Below, in pieces: positions 1 through 6,754 of a stretch of 9,241 bases of DNA. The notes beneath the pieces are model-generated. The model was not told the DNA's origin, did not search any database, and saw only the letters and a program-made list of their open reading frames with translations. This stretch comes from an uncultured Lachnospiraceae bacterium (GTDB taxonomy: Bacteria; Bacillota; Clostridia; Lachnospirales; Lachnospiraceae). Location of the stretch: positions 1-9,241 of the forward strand of contig CABUZU010000080.1 in the NCBI GenBank assembly GCA_902496125.1. Reading direction: 5' to 3'. Positions within the stretch are counted from its first letter, which is position 1; the number at the start of each line of letters is the position of its first letter. The translations under genes and the position numbers were made by a program.

Positions 1-879
1 ATTTAATTCCCCAATTGGTCTCATACACTCTGCACCGACAAATAATAAAACAATTAAACTTTCTTTACTAATTGAACCGGTATAAGTTAAATAAGCTGCT
101 AGTCCAACACTAAGTGCTGCTCCTGCTGCCATCATCATATTAATAATAGAAGCGGAAAAAAGTGAAAATGTTGTATTTGTAATTTGTTGTACTCGAAATG
201 CTTCACTATTTTTAGCTAGCTCTTCTTCCTTTGCTTTTCCTGCATGAAATACTTTTAATGTCGTCATTCCTTGCATGGTATCTACATACTGTGCATTTAA
301 TACTGCATAACCTCTCCAGTATTCGATTGTTGACTTTCTAACAATTGGCATCATTAAGTGTGGCATAAAAATAGCAAAGAAAATACAAACTGCCATTAAA
401 ATTCCTACACTTATATTAACACTAAATACATAAACAGTAAGTGGTATTACGGTAAGAATAACCGTTGCCAACTGTGGTAAATACTCTACAATAAATGGCT
501 CCATATATTCAATTCCATCGGTTACTAAAGACTGAATCTTACCGGAACGACGGTCTGTAAGATAAGCTGGTCCTAAATTCATTAATTTCTCAATTAATAG
601 ACTACGCATTTTTGCTTTTAATTTACCAGCAACTTTCTTGCTATAGCCATCTCGAAATCTAAGAATGACAGCTCGAATAAGAAAACAGACTGCAACAACT
701 ACTAAACATTTTGCACCCATTTGGTAGTTTGCATCTGTTAAAACTGCTAAAATACCCTTTGCTGTTACAAATGCCTGTGTAATATAAGCGCCTGTAAAAA
801 TAACTAATAGCAATACTTTGCCAATTAATTCTTTCTTTACTAGCAAGGCATATTTTGCTAATTTTAGATATGATTGCAT
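1..879 (-). CDS. CydD/CydC-like ABC exporter, N-terminal part (runs off window)
   Basis: This frame is open for 293 codons from an ATG at 879 to the window edge, so only the N-terminal part is present. It reads as the membrane domain of a half-size ABC exporter with a permease fused to an ATPase. Hydrophobic segments lie near residues 21-40, 57-72, 135-153, 156-178, 243-265 and 273-284. The stretch around residues 187-211 (YWRGY, LNAQY, QGMTTLKVF) is the conserved intracellular loop of the CydD/CydC group, whose characterised members export cysteine or glutathione during cytochrome bd assembly. Family members are about 550-590 residues, so the Walker A, signature and Walker B motifs should lie beyond the edge. 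The start is supported by GGGGGAGGA placed 6 bases upstream. It is separated from the liv operon by that operon's terminator, so it is probably its own unit. The superfamily is secure; the CydD-like assignment is moderate and the substrate is unknown. Confidence 0.8.
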   Translation of the reverse strand, partial: MQSYLKLAKYALLVKKELIGKVLLLVIFTGAYITQAFVTAKGILAVLTDANYQMGAKCLVVVAVCFLIRAVILRFRDGYSKKVAGKLKAKMRSLLIEKLMNLGPAYLTDRRSGKIQSLVTDGIEYMEPFIVEYLPQLATVILTVIPLTVYVFSVNISVGILMAVCIFFAIFMPHLMMPIVRKSTIEYWRGYAVLNAQYVDTMQGMTTLKVFHAGKAKEEELAKNSEAFRVQQITNTTFSLFSASIINMMMAAGAALSVGLAAYLTYTGSISKESLIVLLFVGAECMRPIGELN

Positions 880-919
880 GTTAAAATCCTCCCCCGTTTT
901 AGGTATTCCTATTTGTTAT

Positions 920-948
920 AGTCTACCTTCTTTTGATCGTTTCATCAA
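920..948 (-). promoter_or_regulatory. Candidate promoter for the ABC exporter gene
   Basis: On the minus strand TTGATG (943-948) is followed after 17 bases by TAGACT (920-925), each matching four of six consensus positions. It lies about 40 bases upstream of the exporter ATG. The spacing is ideal but the boxes are weak. A better -10-like TATAAC lies just downstream but has no -35 at the right distance. This is a tentative call. Confidence 0.3.
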
Positions 949-965
949 CCCGGGGTGGGGGTTAT

Positions 966-1000
966 TTTTAGTTAAGTTTAGACTAATTTTAGTTAGTTTA
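966..1000. repeat. Imperfect direct repeat, 21-base period, possible operator
   Basis: TTTTAGTTAAGTTTA (966-980) recurs as TTTTAGTTAGTTTA (987-1000), differing by one base deletion. The copies start 21 bases apart, about two helical turns, with the small palindrome TTAGACTAA (978-986) between them. The array lies just beyond the liv terminator and upstream of the candidate exporter promoter. That placement would suit a regulator binding one face of the DNA. The region is AT-rich, so chance similarity is possible and no regulator can be named. Confidence 0.3.
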
Positions 1001-1005
1001 AATTT

Positions 1006-1038
1006 AAAAGGACGGGGAAACCGCTTCCCCATCCTTTT
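1006..1038 (-). terminator. Rho-independent terminator of the liv operon
   Basis: On the minus strand the 14-pair stem AAAAGGATGGGGAA / TTCCCCGTCCTTTT encloses a five-base loop. The single irregular position is a U-G wobble only in minus-strand RNA (an A-C mismatch in plus-strand RNA), which fits transcription from the liv side. The stem overlaps the livF stop codon. The U tract is supplied by the TTTT ending the stem and the following AAATTT, so it is shorter than in an ideal terminator. Confidence 0.8.
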
Positions 1039-1747
1039 ATTCTCCAAGATATGCTTTTTTAATTGCATCATCGTTTAATAAGTCACTTGCTTTACCAGTT
1101 TTTACAATTTTACCAGTTTCAAGTACATATGCTCTATCAGAAATCGATAGTGCTTTTTTCGCATTCTGTTCTACTAATAAAACAGTAGTACCTGCTGCAC
1201 TTACTTCACGAATGATATCAAAGATTTCATTGACAAAAATTGGTGAAAGTCCCATTGATGGTTCATCCATTAAAATAATTCTAGGCTTTGACATCAATGC
1301 TCTACCCATTGCAAGCATCTGTTGTTCACCACCAGAAAGTGTTCCTGCTAACTGACCCTTTCTTTCTTTTAATCGTGGGAAACGCTTATAAACCATCTCA
1401 ATTGATTTTGCAATTTCGTCTTTATCCTTACGAGTGTAAGCACCCATTTTTAGATTTTCTAAAACACTAAGTTCTGCGAATACTCGACGTCCTTCTGGAA
1501 CATGAGCCATACCCATTGATACAATTTTATGAGCTGGAGTCTTTGTAATATCTTTCCCTTCAAAGATAATCTTACCTGACTTTGCTTGTAAAAGTCCGGT
1601 AATTGTATGAAGAGTAGTGGTCTTACCTGCTCCATTTGCTCCAATTAAAGAAATAACTTCACCTTCATTTACCTCAAATGAAATTCCTTTAATGGCCTGA
1701 ATCATTCCATAATAAACTTCAATGTCATGTATTTCAAGCATTGCCAT
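1037..1747 (-). CDS. livF: LivF-type ATPase of a branched-chain amino acid ABC importer
   Basis: This is one of the two cytoplasmic ATPases that power the importer, probably pairing with LivG. Its 236 residues match the usual LivF length. Walker A is GANGAGKT (36-43), the family-typical VPEGRRVF is at 83-90, the signature LSGGEQQ is at 137-143, Walker B is IILMDEP (157-163) and the D-loop follows at MGLSP. At the switch position it reads VEQN (192-195), with Gln where most ABC ATPases have His; this is a normal LivF trait, not a defect. The ATG at 1747 has AAGGAGG 8 bases upstream. A second ATG two codons in gives MLEI, but its spacing is worse. It is the last gene of the operon, 22 bases after livG, and its stop codon lies inside the terminator stem. 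The HAAT family also carries polar amino acids, amides and urea, so the substrate cannot be read from this subunit. Confidence 0.95.
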   Translation of the reverse strand: MAMLEIHDIEVYYGMIQAIKGISFEVNEGEVISLIGANGAGKTTTLHTITGLLQAKSGKIIFEGKDITKTPAHKIVSMGMAHVPEGRRVFAELSVLENLKMGAYTRKDKDEIAKSIEMVYKRFPRLKERKGQLAGTLSGGEQQMLAMGRALMSKPRIILMDEPSMGLSPIFVNEIFDIIREVSAAGTTVLLVEQNAKKALSISDRAYVLETGKIVKTGKASDLLNDDAIKKAYLGE

Positions 1748-1769
1748 GATTCTTTCCTCCTTCTAACTT

Positions 1770-2528
1770 CTATTCTCCTAGATATGCGGTAATAACTTCT
1801 GGATTGTTTAATACTTCCTTTGTCTTACCTTGTGCTAATACCTGCCCAAAGTTTAGTACCGTAAGTTCTTCACAAATACCAGATACTAACTTCATATCAT
1901 GCTCAATTAGAAGAATGGTCATATCAAAATTATCTCGAACGAAACGAATCGTATCCATTAACTCTTCGGTTTCATTGGGATTCATACCTGCTGCTGGTTC
2001 ATCTAAAAGAAGTAACTTCGGATCTGTTGCTAAAGCTCTTGCAATCTCTAACTTTCTTTGTTTACCATAAGGTAAATTAGCTGCTAGAAAATCCGCTTCA
2101 TTATCTAAATCAAAGACCTTTAAAATCTCCATTGCACGCTCTGTCATCTTCTTTTCCATCTTAAAATATCTAGGAAGGCGAAGAATACCTTCAATTGTCG
2201 TATATTTAAAATCATAATGAAGACCCGCTTTTACATTATCAAGAACGGTCAACTGATTAAAAAGACGAATATTCTGGAAGGTTCTTGCAATACCAGCCTT
2301 ATTGATTTCAATATTACTCTTTCCTGTAATATCATGTCCATCTAATATAATGGAACCAGCATCTGGCTTATAAACACCGGTAAGTAAGTTGAAAATTGTT
2401 GTTTTACCAGCACCATTTGGTCCAATCAATCCATAAAGTTCTCCCTTATCAATTGATATTTCAAATTTATCAACCGCTCTAAGTCCACCGAAGGAAATCC
2501 CTAAATTTTTAACCTCTAATAAAGCCAT
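1770..2528 (-). CDS. livG: LivG-type ATPase of a branched-chain amino acid ABC importer
   Basis: This is the second cytoplasmic ATPase of the importer, 252 residues, the normal LivG length. Walker A is GPNGAGKT (36-43), the Q-loop is ARTFQN (81-86), Walker B is LLLLDEP (172-178) and the switch histidine is in IEHD (208-211). The signature reads LPYGKQRKLE (152-161) rather than LSGGQ; LivG proteins commonly carry a YG-type variant here, so activity is expected. The longer spacer between Q-loop and signature (about 88-150) and the C-terminal extension ending in AYLGE fit the family. The ATG at 2528 lies 5 bases after the livM stop, and its AAGGAGG ribosome site overlaps the livM 3' end, suggesting tight co-expression of permease and ATPase. 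LivF follows 22 bases downstream. Confidence 0.95.
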   Translation of the reverse strand: MALLEVKNLGISFGGLRAVDKFEISIDKGELYGLIGPNGAGKTTIFNLLTGVYKPDAGSIILDGHDITGKSNIEINKAGIARTFQNIRLFNQLTVLDNVKAGLHYDFKYTTIEGILRLPRYFKMEKKMTERAMEILKVFDLDNEADFLAANLPYGKQRKLEIARALATDPKLLLLDEPAAGMNPNETEELMDTIRFVRDNFDMTILLIEHDMKLVSGICEELTVLNFGQVLAQGKTKEVLNNPEVITAYLGE

Positions 2529-2533
2529 TTTAC

Positions 2534-3586
2534 TTAAGCCTCCTTCTTTTTAAATAATTTTGCCATTACTTTTTCACGAGCTTCAATTGCCTTAGGAGCC
2601 CAGTTTACTAACATCATTACAATTAAGACAATCGCATAAACTAACATACGATAATCACTAAATCCACGAAGAAGTTCTGGAAGAAGGGTTAAAATTGCTG
2701 CTGCAATCATAGAACCTCTTGTGCTACCAATACCACCAAGTACAACATAAACTAGAATCATAATGGACATATTGTAACCAAAGTTTTTAGGTAAGGCTGT
2801 TAATGTCGATAAATTATGTGCATAAAGTACACCAGCTACACCTGCTAATGAAGCTGAAATTGCAAATGCCATTAATTTATACTTTGTAACATTAATACCA
2901 ATGGATTCTGCAGCAATACGGTTATCACGAATTGCCATAACTGCACGACCCGTTCTTGAATGAGTAAAGTTAATGACTACGACTAAAGTGATTAATAATA
3001 AAATTACACCAATTGTAAAGGTTGAATCATTTGGCGTACCTGTAATACCTTGTGGTCCATTAATGAGAACTTTTCCATCTTCTTGCATATTTAAAGACAT
3101 AGCATCCTTCATTGAAAAATGAAAACCATTGCTATCTTTACCAATAAATAATACGTTTACAATATTTTTAATAATTTCACCAAAAGCTAAGGTTACAATC
3201 GCTAAATAGTCACCACTTAAACGAAGTACTGGAATACCAATCAGTATACCAAAAATAGCTGTAACGAATGCACCCAATAAAATGGCAATTAAAAATCGAA
3301 GTCCCGAATTGGTAATTACATCCTGTGTACATTTAGAGAAAAATGCACCTACGAATGCACCTACACACATAAAACCTGCATGACCAAGACTTAATTCTCC
3401 TAAAATACCTACTGTAAGGTTTAGTGAAACTGCCATTATCATATAGACACATACAGGAACTAATAGTCCTTGGAATAAACTAGAAATCATTCCACCATTT
3501 ACTAAAATTTGTACTACTATATATGCAATAATTACAATGCCAAAGGTAATGAAATTATTTTTTGTCGTTTTATTTAATTTTTTCAC
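2534..3586 (-). CDS. livM: LivM-type permease of a branched-chain amino acid ABC importer
   Basis: This membrane subunit probably forms the translocation channel with LivH. Numbered from the GTG at 3586 it has 350 residues, at the long end of the family. After a short basic N-terminus come many hydrophobic segments. Family blocks are GELSLGHAGF (63-72), SGDYLAIVTLAFGE (124-137), the cytoplasmic coupling loop RDNRIAAESIGIN (220-232) and GGIGSTRGS (284-292). The C-terminus is basic (KKKEA). The frame stays open to another GTG at 3595, directly after the livH TAG, adding three residues. I prefer the inner GTG because AGGTGG sits 5 bases before it, while the outer one has no convincing ribosome site. 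It abuts livH, consistent with translational coupling. Function at family level is secure; the exact start is moderate. Confidence 0.93.
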   Translation of the reverse strand: MKKLNKTTKNNFITFGIVIIAYIVVQILVNGGMISSLFQGLLVPVCVYMIMAVSLNLTVGILGELSLGHAGFMCVGAFVGAFFSKCTQDVITNSGLRFLIAILLGAFVTAIFGILIGIPVLRLSGDYLAIVTLAFGEIIKNIVNVLFIGKDSNGFHFSMKDAMSLNMQEDGKVLINGPQGITGTPNDSTFTIGVILLLITLVVVINFTHSRTGRAVMAIRDNRIAAESIGINVTKYKLMAFAISASLAGVAGVLYAHNLSTLTALPKNFGYNMSIMILVYVVLGGIGSTRGSMIAAAILTLLPELLRGFSDYRMLVYAIVLIVMMLVNWAPKAIEAREKVMAKLFKKKEA

Positions 3587-3591
3587 ATCTA

Positions 3592-3597
3592 CCACCT
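3592..3597 (-). promoter_or_regulatory. Ribosome binding site deciding the livM start
   Basis: AGGTGG on the minus strand differs from AGGAGG at one base and lies 5 bases before the GTG at 3586. It overlaps the livH stop codon and the alternative GTG at 3595, so it favours the inner start. Confidence 0.5.
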
Positions 3598-4480
3598 ACA
3601 CTTTCTCATGAATCTTCTTACCAAAAAGACCTGTAGGTTTTACTAATAAGACTACAATTAACACACCAAATACAATTGCATCTGCAATCTGCGAGGAAAT
3701 ATATGCTTTACTTAAATTTTCAATGATACCTAATAAAATACCACCAATCATTGCCCCTGGAATGGAACCGATACCACCAAATACTGCAGCAACAAAGGCT
3801 TTAATACCAGGCATTGCACCAGTATATGGAGTAAGCTGTGGATAAGCAGAACAAAGTAAGACACCAGCAATCGCTGCAAGTGCTGAACCAATTGCAAAGG
3901 TAAGTGCGATCGTTCCATTAACATTAATACCCATAAGCTGTGCAGCACCCTTATCTTCTGATACTGCTAACATGGCTTGTCCTGCCTTTGTATGTTTAAT
4001 AAATAATAAAAGTCCAACAACAATAATAATACATGCAACAACTGTTACAATTGTTGTTGCTGAAATTGTAAGCTGTCCCCCTGCTAATACTAATGGTGAC
4101 ATCGTAATTACAGAACTAAAAGATACAGGATTGGCACCAAAGATTAATAATGCAACATTCTGTAATAAATAACTAACACCGATAGCGGTAATTAATACTG
4201 CTAGTGGAGAAGCAGCTTGTAATAATGGTTTATATGCAATCGTTTCAATTGCAAGTCCTAATACGGTACACACAATAACACTTACTAATACGCCCAACAC
4301 TGGGCTCATACCCATTGTACTTGTAATTGTAAACGATACATATCCACCAATCATAATAACATCGCCATGTGCAAAGTTTAACATCTTAGCAATACCATAT
4401 ACCATTGTATATCCTAATGCTATAATTGCATAAACACTACCAAGACTGATGCCATTAATTAAATACATGAGAAAACTCAT
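3596..4480 (-). CDS. livH: LivH-type permease of a branched-chain amino acid ABC importer
   Basis: This is the first of the two membrane subunits of the importer. From the ATG at 4480 it has 294 residues, the usual LivH length, and begins MSFLMYLINGISLGS, the typical start of this family. Family blocks are GYTMVYGIAKMLNFAHGD (23-40), the coupling loop SEDKGAAQLMGIN (174-186) and GGIGSIPGAMIGG (235-247), among about eight hydrophobic segments. The open frame extends upstream to an ATG at 4538-4540, but the extra 20 residues are non-hydrophobic, unlike the family, and are encoded partly by a terminator-like hairpin. The chosen ATG has AAAGGA 8 bases upstream. It follows livJ by 89 bases that contain the hairpin, and it abuts livM. 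Confidence 0.94.
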   Translation of the reverse strand: MSFLMYLINGISLGSVYAIIALGYTMVYGIAKMLNFAHGDVIMIGGYVSFTITSTMGMSPVLGVLVSVIVCTVLGLAIETIAYKPLLQAASPLAVLITAIGVSYLLQNVALLIFGANPVSFSSVITMSPLVLAGGQLTISATTIVTVVACIIIVVGLLLFIKHTKAGQAMLAVSEDKGAAQLMGINVNGTIALTFAIGSALAAIAGVLLCSAYPQLTPYTGAMPGIKAFVAAVFGGIGSIPGAMIGGILLGIIENLSKAYISSQIADAIVFGVLIVVLLVKPTGLFGKKIHEKV

Positions 4481-4488
4481 ACCCAACA

Positions 4489-4494
4489 TCCTTT
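4489..4494 (-). promoter_or_regulatory. Ribosome binding site deciding the livH start
   Basis: AAAGGA on the minus strand lies 8 bases before the ATG at 4480. It supports the 294-residue LivH over the longer open frame that begins inside the upstream hairpin region. Confidence 0.6.
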
Positions 4495-4507
4495 CAAGTA
4501 GTTTGTT

Positions 4508-4534
4508 AAAAGGGAATGTCACTAGACATTCCCC
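4508..4534 (-). terminator. Intra-operon terminator-like hairpin between livJ and livH
   Basis: GGGAATGTC and its exact complement GACATTCCC form a perfect 9-pair stem (4512-4533) with the 4-base loop TAGT. A G-U pair at the base can extend it, and TTTT then AA follow on the minus strand. The short U tract suggests partial termination or a 3' stabilising structure for the livJ message. Either would yield more binding protein than permease and ATPase, a common arrangement in binding-protein operons. The structure is seen directly; the role is inferred. Confidence 0.7.
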
Positions 4535-4569
4535 ATTCATCCATTTTAATGCTCTATTTACATTAGAAA

Positions 4570-5772
4570 TTATTCCATTGCAGTATAAGCACCGTTTTCA
4601 ATCTTAACAGCCTTAGGAGCCTTAGTAGGTTCACCATCTGCTGACCAAGTAATGCCAGTACCTGTTAAACCATCAACTTTAATTTCTGTCATAGCTTTCT
4701 TAAGTGCTTCACAAATATCAGAAACACTCTTATCAGCAGTGATTCCTGATTTTTCGATTGCTGCTTTGATTACATACATTGCATCGTAACCATCTGCTGC
4801 GAACTGAGTAGGAGTTTTGCCATATTTTTCTTTATATGCTTTAACGAATTTCTGAGTCATTTCATCTTTCGAATCAGCTGCAAAAGGAGTTAATAACATA
4901 ACACCTTCTGCTAATTTAGTATCAAAGTTCTTAACACCTAAAAGACCATCTAAACCATCACAACCAAACCAAGTTGTTTTAAATCCTGCCTGATCTGCTT
5001 GCTGTAAAATTAAAGCTGCTGCATCATAATAAACAGGTAAGAATACTAATTCTGCACCACTGTCTTTTGCTTTCTGCAACTGTACAGAGAAGTCCGTCTT
5101 GTTATCTTCTGTAAATGCTTCTGCACATACAACATCAAATGGCTGATTTTCAGACTCTGTTACGAATTTATTATAGATACCAGTTGAATATACATCAGAA
5201 CTGTTATAGATTACTGCAACCTTACTAGCAAGTTTATGTTCGCCAATGTACTGTGCAGATGCAAGACCTTGGTTAGGATCTGAGAAACATAGACGGAATG
5301 CATTGTCCTGAGCAATTGCTTCTACAGAAGAACCTGATGGAGTTAACTGGAACATATTGTCTTCTGCTGTCTTTTGTACAACGGCGGTACAAGGAGTACT
5401 AGTTACACAACCCATTAAAATCTGAGCACCCCAGTCTTTTAGGTTGTTGTAAGCGTTAACAGATTTTTCTGCATCATGTTCATCATCCTGGAAGTTTAGT
5501 TCAAACTGAACGCCACCCATTGCATTGATTTCTTCTACTGCAAGTTCAGCACCGTTTTTGGTATTTTGACCATAGTTTGCTGCCCCACCAGTAAGAGGTC
5601 CAATTGCACCAATCTTAAATGCACCTTCTGCGGTAGAACCAACTACAGAATTGGCAGCTGATTCGCCTTCTTTTGCTGCTTGAGTTTCTTTACTACCACT
5701 TGAACTACAACCTGCTACTAGAGAAGCAGTCATTGCTGTTGCAAGTAGTAAACTAATTGTTCTCTTTTTCAT
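4570..5772 (-). CDS. livJ: LivJ/LivK-type substrate-binding lipoprotein of the ABC importer
   Basis: This is the extracellular, membrane-anchored receptor that captures substrate for LivHMGF. Residues 1-22 form a lipoprotein signal peptide: basic KKR, a hydrophobic core and the lipobox VAGC, with Cys22 as the lipidated residue. A Ser/Glu/Ala-rich linker runs to about residue 50. The mature two-lobe domain starts at FKIGAIGPLTGGAANYG (52-68), typical of the leucine/isoleucine/valine-binding (Peripla_BP_6) fold. In related proteins the loops matching TSTPCTA (124-130) and TPSGSS (144-149) bind the alpha-amino and carboxyl groups of an amino acid; the side-chain pocket cannot be judged by eye. 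The total of 400 residues is usual for a Gram-positive member. AGGAGG lies 8 bases before the ATG. It is the first gene of the operon, behind promoter 5824-5853. Ligands in this family range from Leu/Ile/Val to amides, urea and aromatic acids, so leucine is only the default guess. Confidence 0.93.
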   Translation of the reverse strand: MKKRTISLLLATAMTASLVAGCSSSGSKETQAAKEGESAANSVVGSTAEGAFKIGAIGPLTGGAANYGQNTKNGAELAVEEINAMGGVQFELNFQDDEHDAEKSVNAYNNLKDWGAQILMGCVTSTPCTAVVQKTAEDNMFQLTPSGSSVEAIAQDNAFRLCFSDPNQGLASAQYIGEHKLASKVAVIYNSSDVYSTGIYNKFVTESENQPFDVVCAEAFTEDNKTDFSVQLQKAKDSGAELVFLPVYYDAAALILQQADQAGFKTTWFGCDGLDGLLGVKNFDTKLAEGVMLLTPFAADSKDEMTQKFVKAYKEKYGKTPTQFAADGYDAMYVIKAAIEKSGITADKSVSDICEALKKAMTEIKVDGLTGTGITWSADGEPTKAPKAVKIENGAYTAME

Positions 5773-5799
5773 AAAACAATCCTCCTATTTCCATTTTTT

Positions 5800-5817
5800 A
5801 AGTATTGTTGAATACTT
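5800..5817. promoter_or_regulatory. Inverted repeat at the predicted liv transcription start
   Basis: AAGTATT (5800-5806) and AATACTT (5811-5817) form a perfect 7-pair inverted repeat around a 4-base loop. Its promoter-proximal end lies 7 bases downstream of the -10 box at 5824, so the message should begin at about this point. It could be an operator for a repressor blocking initiation, or a 5' stem-loop protecting the livJ mRNA. It is too far from the ribosome site (about 5782-5787) to cover it. The regulator is unknown. Confidence 0.45.
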
Positions 5818-5823
5818 TTCATC

Positions 5824-5853
5824 ATTATATACTTTACTCTACTGAATTGTCAA
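5824..5853 (-). promoter_or_regulatory. Sigma-A-type promoter of the liv operon
   Basis: On the minus strand a perfect -35 box TTGACA (5848-5853) and a perfect -10 box TATAAT (5824-5829) are separated by 18 bases. The -10 box lies about 50 bases upstream of the livJ ATG. The promoter lies just downstream of the terminator of the preceding methyltransferase unit, so the importer should be transcribed independently of it. Confidence 0.85.
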
Positions 5854-5894
5854 TTACATATTATGAAAAATTCAATATATTGTAACTTCTATAT

Positions 5895-5928
5895 AAAAAA
5901 TGGACAGAGCTCGAACGACTCTGTCCAT
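5895..5928 (-). terminator. Rho-independent terminator of the methyltransferase-corrinoid unit
   Basis: A perfect 10-pair stem, ATGGACAGAG (5900-5909) with CTCTGTCCAT (5919-5928), encloses a 9-base loop. On the minus strand it runs into a T tract (5895-5899) directly after the stem. It lies 37 bases past the corrinoid-protein stop codon and upstream of the liv promoter, so it separates the two same-strand units. Confidence 0.9.
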
Positions 5929-5964
5929 CTTCTATGTAAATATTCAAATCTGTTACAATGTTAA

Positions 5965-6600
5965 TTAAGCTACTAATTCTTTTGCAACTTGAGCAGCACT
6001 TGCAGCGTCTGCTGTGTAAGCATCTGCACCGATTTCATCAGCAAATTCCTGAGTAATAGGAGCTCCACCAACCATGATCTTAACCTGATTCTTGCATCCA
6101 GCTTCGATTAATGCAGCTACTGCATCTTTCATAGCAGGCATTGTAGTTGTTAATAATGCTGATAAACCAACAATCTTGCAATCTGGGTTAGCTTTAACAG
6201 CTTCTACGAATTTTTCCTTAGGAACGTCAACGCCTAAATCGATAACTTCGAATCCAGCAGATTCAATCATCATAGCTACTAAGTTTTTACCGATATCATG
6301 TAAGTCACCAGCTACTGTACCAATGATATATTTACCAACAGTTGCTGAATCATCACCTTTTAAGCTTGGTTTTAAGGTTTCAACACCTTTTTTCATAGCA
6401 CGAGCTGCTACTAACATTTCAGGTACGAAGATTTCGTTGTTTCTGAATTTTTCACCAACAACACCCATAGCACCAATCATACCTTCGTTAAGGATTTCTA
6501 ATGGATCACAACCTTCTGCTAATGCTTCCTGAACTAAACCACTAACGATTTTTGCTTTACCCTTTGTAACTGCTTCTGCGATTTCCTGAATTTTAGACAT
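5965..6600 (-). CDS. Corrinoid-binding methyl-carrier protein (MtaC/MtgC/MtvC-like)
   Basis: This small cytoplasmic protein carries a methyl group on a bound corrinoid cofactor and passes it between two methyltransferases. Its 211 residues match the two-domain carrier family. Residues 1-85 form the helical cap domain (B12-binding 2), with the LNEGMIGAMGVVGEKF block at 37-52 and FVPEMLVAARAM at 58-69. Residues 90-211 form the Rossmann-like B12 domain. The base-off signature DLHDIGKNLV (99-108) supplies His101 as the expected lower cobalt ligand; GLSALLTTTM (145-154) and VGGAP (177-181) complete the cofactor pocket. AAGGAGG lies 8 bases before the ATG. It follows the pterin methyltransferase by 154 AT-rich bases, where I see no convincing terminator and only weak promoter-like matches. 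A strong terminator follows it. The donor cannot be told from the sequence: homologues serve methanol, methylamines, glycine betaine and methoxyaromatic compounds. Confidence 0.93.
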   Translation of the reverse strand: MSKIQEIAEAVTKGKAKIVSGLVQEALAEGCDPLEILNEGMIGAMGVVGEKFRNNEIFVPEMLVAARAMKKGVETLKPSLKGDDSATVGKYIIGTVAGDLHDIGKNLVAMMIESAGFEVIDLGVDVPKEKFVEAVKANPDCKIVGLSALLTTTMPAMKDAVAALIEAGCKNQVKIMVGGAPITQEFADEIGADAYTADAASAAQVAKELVA

Positions 6601-6754
6601 AATAATTTCCTCCTTGTCTGATTTAACCTTTAAATTTTACCCCATTCTCCATTTTATGTAAAGGAGATTCTATATTAAACACTTAAAGTCCTCTACTCTT
6701 CAAATGTCTAATTTCTTAAATTTGAATTTTAATTATTTATGAAATATCCAATTA

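Noticed and set aside
818..1078. 86-codon plus-strand open frame across the exporter start and the liv terminator
   Set aside because: It runs antisense through a coding start, an intergenic region and a terminator, with no recognisable domain or ribosome site.
1467..1501. Loss-of-function reading of LivF and LivG from non-standard switch and signature residues
   Set aside because: Gln at the LivF switch position and a YG-type signature in LivG are normal features of these two families, and all other ATPase motifs are intact.
4481..4540. N-terminal extension of LivH by 20 residues from the ATG at 4538-4540
   Set aside because: The extra residues do not resemble the family, are encoded through the hairpin at 4512-4533, and lack a good ribosome site; the ATG at 4480 has AAAGGA at ideal spacing.
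6092..6532. 146-codon open frame on the plus strand opposite the corrinoid gene
   Set aside because: It is a shadow of a well-supported gene with intact B12-binding motifs and has no recognisable domain.
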